Shown here piece by piece: positions 53,759-57,040 of a stretch of DNA of 57,040 nucleotides (positions are counted from its first letter, which is position 1; each line of letters begins with the position of its first letter). The position numbers and the translations under genes were made by a program. The DNA is from Desulfogranum marinum. Its GTDB lineage: Bacteria; Desulfobacterota; Desulfobulbia; Desulfobulbales; Desulfobulbaceae. The DNA lies in the NCBI RefSeq assembly GCF_016918565.1, contig NZ_JAFFQD010000035.1:1-57040 (forward strand), in the 5' to 3' direction. Under the pieces are notes generated by a model. The model made no database searches and had not been told where the DNA came from. It was given only the letters and a program-made list of their open reading frames with translations.

Positions 53759-55414
53759 CTAGTATTTCCTGTTTCTGATAATTGTAACCACAATCCAGAG
53801 GCCAAGGACCACCGAGATTAAATAGCCGACAACTCCCAAGGCCGGAAAACCGAACAGAAAGGGTTTAACGCCTGTTGTTATTATCATGGATGATCCGATT
53901 ATAATCGAACCTGTGACGATACCAATCGTCAGCCGATTAGAAGCATTTTCCAGGGTATTTATTATTCGTTCCAGTTTATCTAATTTAAAAGTAACTCCAA
54001 TATCATCACTTTCTATTTTTTCGATGATCTTAACGAATTTCTCAGGTAAGTCTCTTTTAAATGCGATAAAACGGGCAAACGACCTGTTGACACTTTTCCA
54101 TATATTTTCAGGGGAATATCTTTTTCGGGAAATCGCCTCCACCTGCCCTTTAATTTCATCAACGACATTTAATTTGGGATATGCGATCCGTGCCGTACCG
54201 TCAGCAGTGATCAATGCCTTTATCATGATGCTATATTCAATCGGCAAGCTTAGACGGTGGTCGCGCAAAAGCGTAAGGATACCAAATAAAAAATCACCAA
54301 TATTCATTTTGTATATTGGGATTGAATGATACCTGTCCAGTAATTCGGCCAAGGCTCTTTCAATATCTCTTTCCCCGTCAGCTCTCTCCTGTTTTCTACA
54401 TATTCGCAAGAATGAATCTGTCAGTTTTCCTACATCCTTATCAACTATGGAACCAAGCAGCTCAATTAACGACAACCGCTCCTGCTCCGTAAGCCTGCCT
54501 GTCATCCCCCAATCAATGAAGCAAAGCTGCATGCCGTCGCCGATTAACAGATTACCGGGATGCGGATCCGCGTGAAAAAAACCATCCTCCAAAATTTGCT
54601 TTGTCGCTGCGTAGAGTCCGTTTTGGGCAACTTTTTTTCTGTCATCATCACTGCACGATAAAATTTCCGTAAACCTTTTGCCCTCATAATATTCCATCAC
54701 CAAAAGAGTCTTTGAACAGTATTCCTCGTATACTTTGGGGATATACACCTTCCGGTTCTCCAAATGAGCACGAGCAATACTCATATTGCTGACTTCATTG
54801 TTGAAATCGAGTTCTCTTAAAAGAGTATACCTGATTGTTTCAACCAACCCCGGAAAATCATAACATTTCAAATCATCAAATTGCTGATCAATAAAAGATG
54901 CGATAGATTTTAAAAGATCCAGATCCGAGTGGACATTCTCCTCGACTCCGGGGCGCTGTACTTTTACAGCAACTTTATCGCCATTACTCAACAATACGCC
55001 AACATGGACCTGAGAGAGAGATGCGGCAGCTACCGGTTCGATATGAAACTGAGAAAAATGTTTGTTTAAAGGCCCTCCTATGCACGCAATAATTTCCTTT
55101 TCAATCTCATTGAATTCAACTGCCGGGACATTATCCTGCAGTTTCTCCAATTCATGAAGCAGTTTTCCCGGCAACAGGTCCGGTCGAAGACTCATTATTT
55201 GGCCGAATTTTATAAAAGTTGGCCCAAGTTCTTCGATAGACAGCCTGATACGCTCAAAGACACCCAGATCTTCTTTAATAGGATTGATCTTCTGCAACAG
55301 CACTGAACCATTGAGTTCGAAGCGATCGATAATTTCATCAAAACCGTACTTCGCCAGTACTGCCGCAATTTCATTAAATCTCTTCAGCTTCTTTAAGTCT
55401 TCAAATTTAACCAT
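53759..55414 (-). CDS. ABC1/UbiB-family atypical kinase
   Basis: The 551-residue protein has the family's N-terminal FIKFGQIMS (KxGQ) motif, the Ala-rich AAASLSQVH loop, kinase residues in KVAVKVQRPGV and FFHADPHPGNLL and FIDWGM, and two C-terminal transmembrane helices at about 500-545. UbiB proteins bind ATP and help make or move ubiquinone or other isoprenoid lipids in the inner membrane. Here it may do so for menaquinone. ATG 55414 is used. It follows the DUF2254 gene by 21 bases and both are probably co-transcribed. Confidence 0.92.
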   Translation of the reverse strand: MVKFEDLKKLKRFNEIAAVLAKYGFDEIIDRFELNGSVLLQKINPIKEDLGVFERIRLSIEELGPTFIKFGQIMSLRPDLLPGKLLHELEKLQDNVPAVEFNEIEKEIIACIGGPLNKHFSQFHIEPVAAASLSQVHVGVLLSNGDKVAVKVQRPGVEENVHSDLDLLKSIASFIDQQFDDLKCYDFPGLVETIRYTLLRELDFNNEVSNMSIARAHLENRKVYIPKVYEEYCSKTLLVMEYYEGKRFTEILSCSDDDRKKVAQNGLYAATKQILEDGFFHADPHPGNLLIGDGMQLCFIDWGMTGRLTEQERLSLIELLGSIVDKDVGKLTDSFLRICRKQERADGERDIERALAELLDRYHSIPIYKMNIGDFLFGILTLLRDHRLSLPIEYSIMIKALITADGTARIAYPKLNVVDEIKGQVEAISRKRYSPENIWKSVNRSFARFIAFKRDLPEKFVKIIEKIESDDIGVTFKLDKLERIINTLENASNRLTIGIVTGSIIIGSSMIITTGVKPFLFGFPALGVVGYLISVVLGLWIVVTIIRNRKY

Positions 55415-55435
55415 GTATACACTCAAGAAATAGGG

Positions 55436-56800
55436 TTATGTAATATCAAGCAAATCAATGCAGTCATCGTATCTCCTCTTGAGATCCTGCATATCATGCT
55501 CACAGTCTATATTGCATGCGCCGGCAGCCAGCAACATTTCCACATGCCTTCGCAAGGCTGCTTTATTTGCAACGTCTTTAAGGGAAAATGCAATACGATG
55601 ATAAGCATCCATCAACCTGATGGTTACCGCGACACTTGTTTTGCTGTTTTGACGTATTTGATTGAAAGCAGCCTCCAGTAACATGCTGTATTCAACTGGT
55701 TTGGCGAGTACCCTCAGGCACCCTTCGTCATCATGATGCCACGCTGCTGGAGGCCGTTTTTGCGCCAATATGGTAAAAACCGAACTCAGACAGTCTATAC
55801 AGCTTATCGCCGTGAACGGGTCGTTTATGCCTGGTGAAAGCGACCTGACCGCGATCTCTACCAGCTGATGGATCCCGGACTCAGTGTCCTGTTCTCCCGT
55901 CCTCTGGTGACCGCAAAGAAAAACGTCGCTCAACCCCGTCACAAATTCGCCCTGGATTCTAGATTTACTCCTTATGGTCGCCACCGGGAAGCCGGGAACA
56001 AAATAGTCGCCTGCCTTTGTTTCCAGTTGCACGACCAAGTCCTTTTCGACAGACAACTCCATCAGCTTATCGTAGTCGATCGCTTGCAGATAACCTGTTT
56101 TTGGGGAATACATAGCACTTTTTGCCGGGTACTCTTCAGCTAGTTCAGGGCTATTGAAATCAGTTTGCTTAATGGAATCGTCATCGCTTTTTTCATGATC
56201 GCCGTCGATAAACATGCGATCAATGTCCAATTTGAGTTGTTTGTAGACGGAATCGATAACACACTCAGCCTTGATGGAAATGGAAATATGATGAATGAAA
56301 AAAACCAGGACGCCAACGTTGAAAAAAGCCAACAGCACGGCGCAATTGACTGAAAATGTAGGCACAAATAGGTTCTCGTAATCGGAATGAACCGACCTGA
56401 GTACAAGCAGGCAATACACATATGTGGACACAAAGGTACCAAGTACGAACTGTGTGCTTTTATCCTGCATAAAATTTACTAACAGCCTGGAACCAAACTG
56501 AGAAGCAGCCATCGTTAACGAAACGATTGTTATGGAAAAAGTAACACCGGCGACCGTGATCATCGACCCGGAAACAGTCGTTAACACCGACCGGGCGCCA
56601 TCCGCACCGACAAAAACAAAATACTTTAGAATATTTTGCGTGTATTCGTAGCTTTGGAAAAGCTCCTCCTTGTATAAAACCTGATCAATAAAAAGGGTGA
56701 AAAGAGAAAAAATAAATGAAGAAAATATCATCAATAGGGGGATGAACCAAAAGCTGCTTTTGATATCATACCACATATTAAACAGTCTTATTTTTCTCAT
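55436..56800 (-). CDS. DUF2254 membrane protein
   Basis: The 454-residue protein has about four transmembrane helices in its first 170 residues, including FSITIVSLTMAASQFGSRLL with the family-typical sequence, and a large cytoplasmic domain with KTGYLQAIDYDKLMEL and ALSPGINDPFTA-like RSLSPGINDPFTAISCIDCL. The latter is diagnostic of DUF2254, whose function is unknown. ATG 56800 is preferred to TTG 56821. It is the first gene of a pair with ubiB-like gene, so both may act on membrane lipids or quinones. Confidence 0.9.
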   Translation of the reverse strand: MRKIRLFNMWYDIKSSFWFIPLLMIFSSFIFSLFTLFIDQVLYKEELFQSYEYTQNILKYFVFVGADGARSVLTTVSGSMITVAGVTFSITIVSLTMAASQFGSRLLVNFMQDKSTQFVLGTFVSTYVYCLLVLRSVHSDYENLFVPTFSVNCAVLLAFFNVGVLVFFIHHISISIKAECVIDSVYKQLKLDIDRMFIDGDHEKSDDDSIKQTDFNSPELAEEYPAKSAMYSPKTGYLQAIDYDKLMELSVEKDLVVQLETKAGDYFVPGFPVATIRSKSRIQGEFVTGLSDVFLCGHQRTGEQDTESGIHQLVEIAVRSLSPGINDPFTAISCIDCLSSVFTILAQKRPPAAWHHDDEGCLRVLAKPVEYSMLLEAAFNQIRQNSKTSVAVTIRLMDAYHRIAFSLKDVANKAALRRHVEMLLAAGACNIDCEHDMQDLKRRYDDCIDLLDIT

Positions 56801-56958
56801 ATTTTTCAAATAGTTAAACAAATTGATATATTATTGGGTTTCTCGAATAATTACTACAGCAAAACAAGCGCAAATAGTGTTTTAACTGTCTGAAATATTG
56901 ATATTATGTTATACTTTTCCATCATCTTCTAAGCCGTTTTTTACTTGATGGAGCCGAT

Positions 56959-57040
56959 ATGTTTCAGCCAGGATTCTTCGACCTTGATAATCGGATGCGT
57001 AAAATCGACAGCAACGGTGACCCTCTTACCAAAATTAATC
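56959..57040 (+). CDS. Transposase, N-terminus (IS5-like), cut by window edge
   Basis: ATG 56959 is preceded by GGAG at a spacing of about 6. The first 27 codons translate to MFQPGFFDLDNRM followed by a Lys-rich segment and GDPLTKIN. This resembles the start of IS5-type transposases (M-x-QPGFFDLDxR...GDPL). The rest lies beyond the window, so catalytic residues cannot be seen. The end of the element should lie in the preceding 60 bases but I could not define its inverted repeat. Confidence 0.75.
   Translation, partial: MFQPGFFDLDNRMRKIDSNGDPLTKIN

Noticed and set aside
1-57040. CRISPR array or prophage
   Set aside because: Repeats found are dispersed or palindromic elements; no regularly spaced array and no phage structural genes were seen.

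Overview
The window looks like a chromosomal segment of a Gram-negative, anaerobic or microaerophilic bacterium, most likely a Desulfobacterota member close to Desulfobulbales. This is an inference. It rests on two UGA-encoded selenoproteins, a DsrC-family protein, an eight-heme cytochrome, a DUF1538/P-II cluster, a cytochrome bd oxidase, an outer-membrane lipid A deacylase-like protein and general codon use. No rRNA, tRNA, CRISPR array or phage was recognised.

Layout. 0.5-5.5 kb: small unknown genes, a large hybrid sensor kinase, and a pair encoding an unknown 84-residue protein and a DsrC-like protein that has lost both usual cysteines. 5.8-10.9 kb (minus): a tight cluster pncA-pncB-methyltransferase-NYN protein-aspartate racemase-EamA exporter, centred on NAD salvage. 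11.2-15.5 kb: RidA, SelO, an AEC transporter, an HTH/Zn-ribbon regulator and a DEDDh exonuclease. 15.8-17.2 kb: a selenocysteine protein of the C_GCAxxG_C_C family and an unknown gene. 17.3-22.1 kb (minus): a complete thiamin-precursor salvage operon, thiM-thiE-thiD followed by an ABC importer. 22.3-30.3 kb: a VanY-like lipoprotein, CoaD, a DMT transporter, an HD protein, UV endonuclease, a PNPOx-fold protein, an FAD oxidoreductase and a frameshifted SDR. 30.8-34.2 kb: cydAB followed by a selenocysteine peroxiredoxin-like protein with a very clear SECIS hairpin. 34.3-40.3 kb: unknown, envelope and octaheme cytochrome genes. 40.6-42.9 kb (minus): two DUF1538 membrane proteins, a P-II-like protein and a CBS protein. 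43.1-48.5 kb: an AT-rich, repeat-dense stretch with an aminotransferase, small membrane proteins, class I aldolase and an enolase-superfamily relic. 48.5-56.8 kb: MscS channel, a LOG-domain fusion, an Fe-S flavoprotein-like reductase, a UbiB-like kinase and a DUF2254 protein. The right edge cuts an IS5-like transposase.

The most striking things are the two selenoproteins, which conventional gene calling truncates at UGA; the DUF1538-DUF1538-PII-CBS operon, which looks like a nucleotide-regulated membrane system of unknown substrate; and at least six families of short dispersed or palindromic repeats (17-bp units; elements of about 255, 120, 119, 172 and 65 bp). Several repeats abut or overlap gene ends, so the region has been extensively reshaped by small non-autonomous elements.
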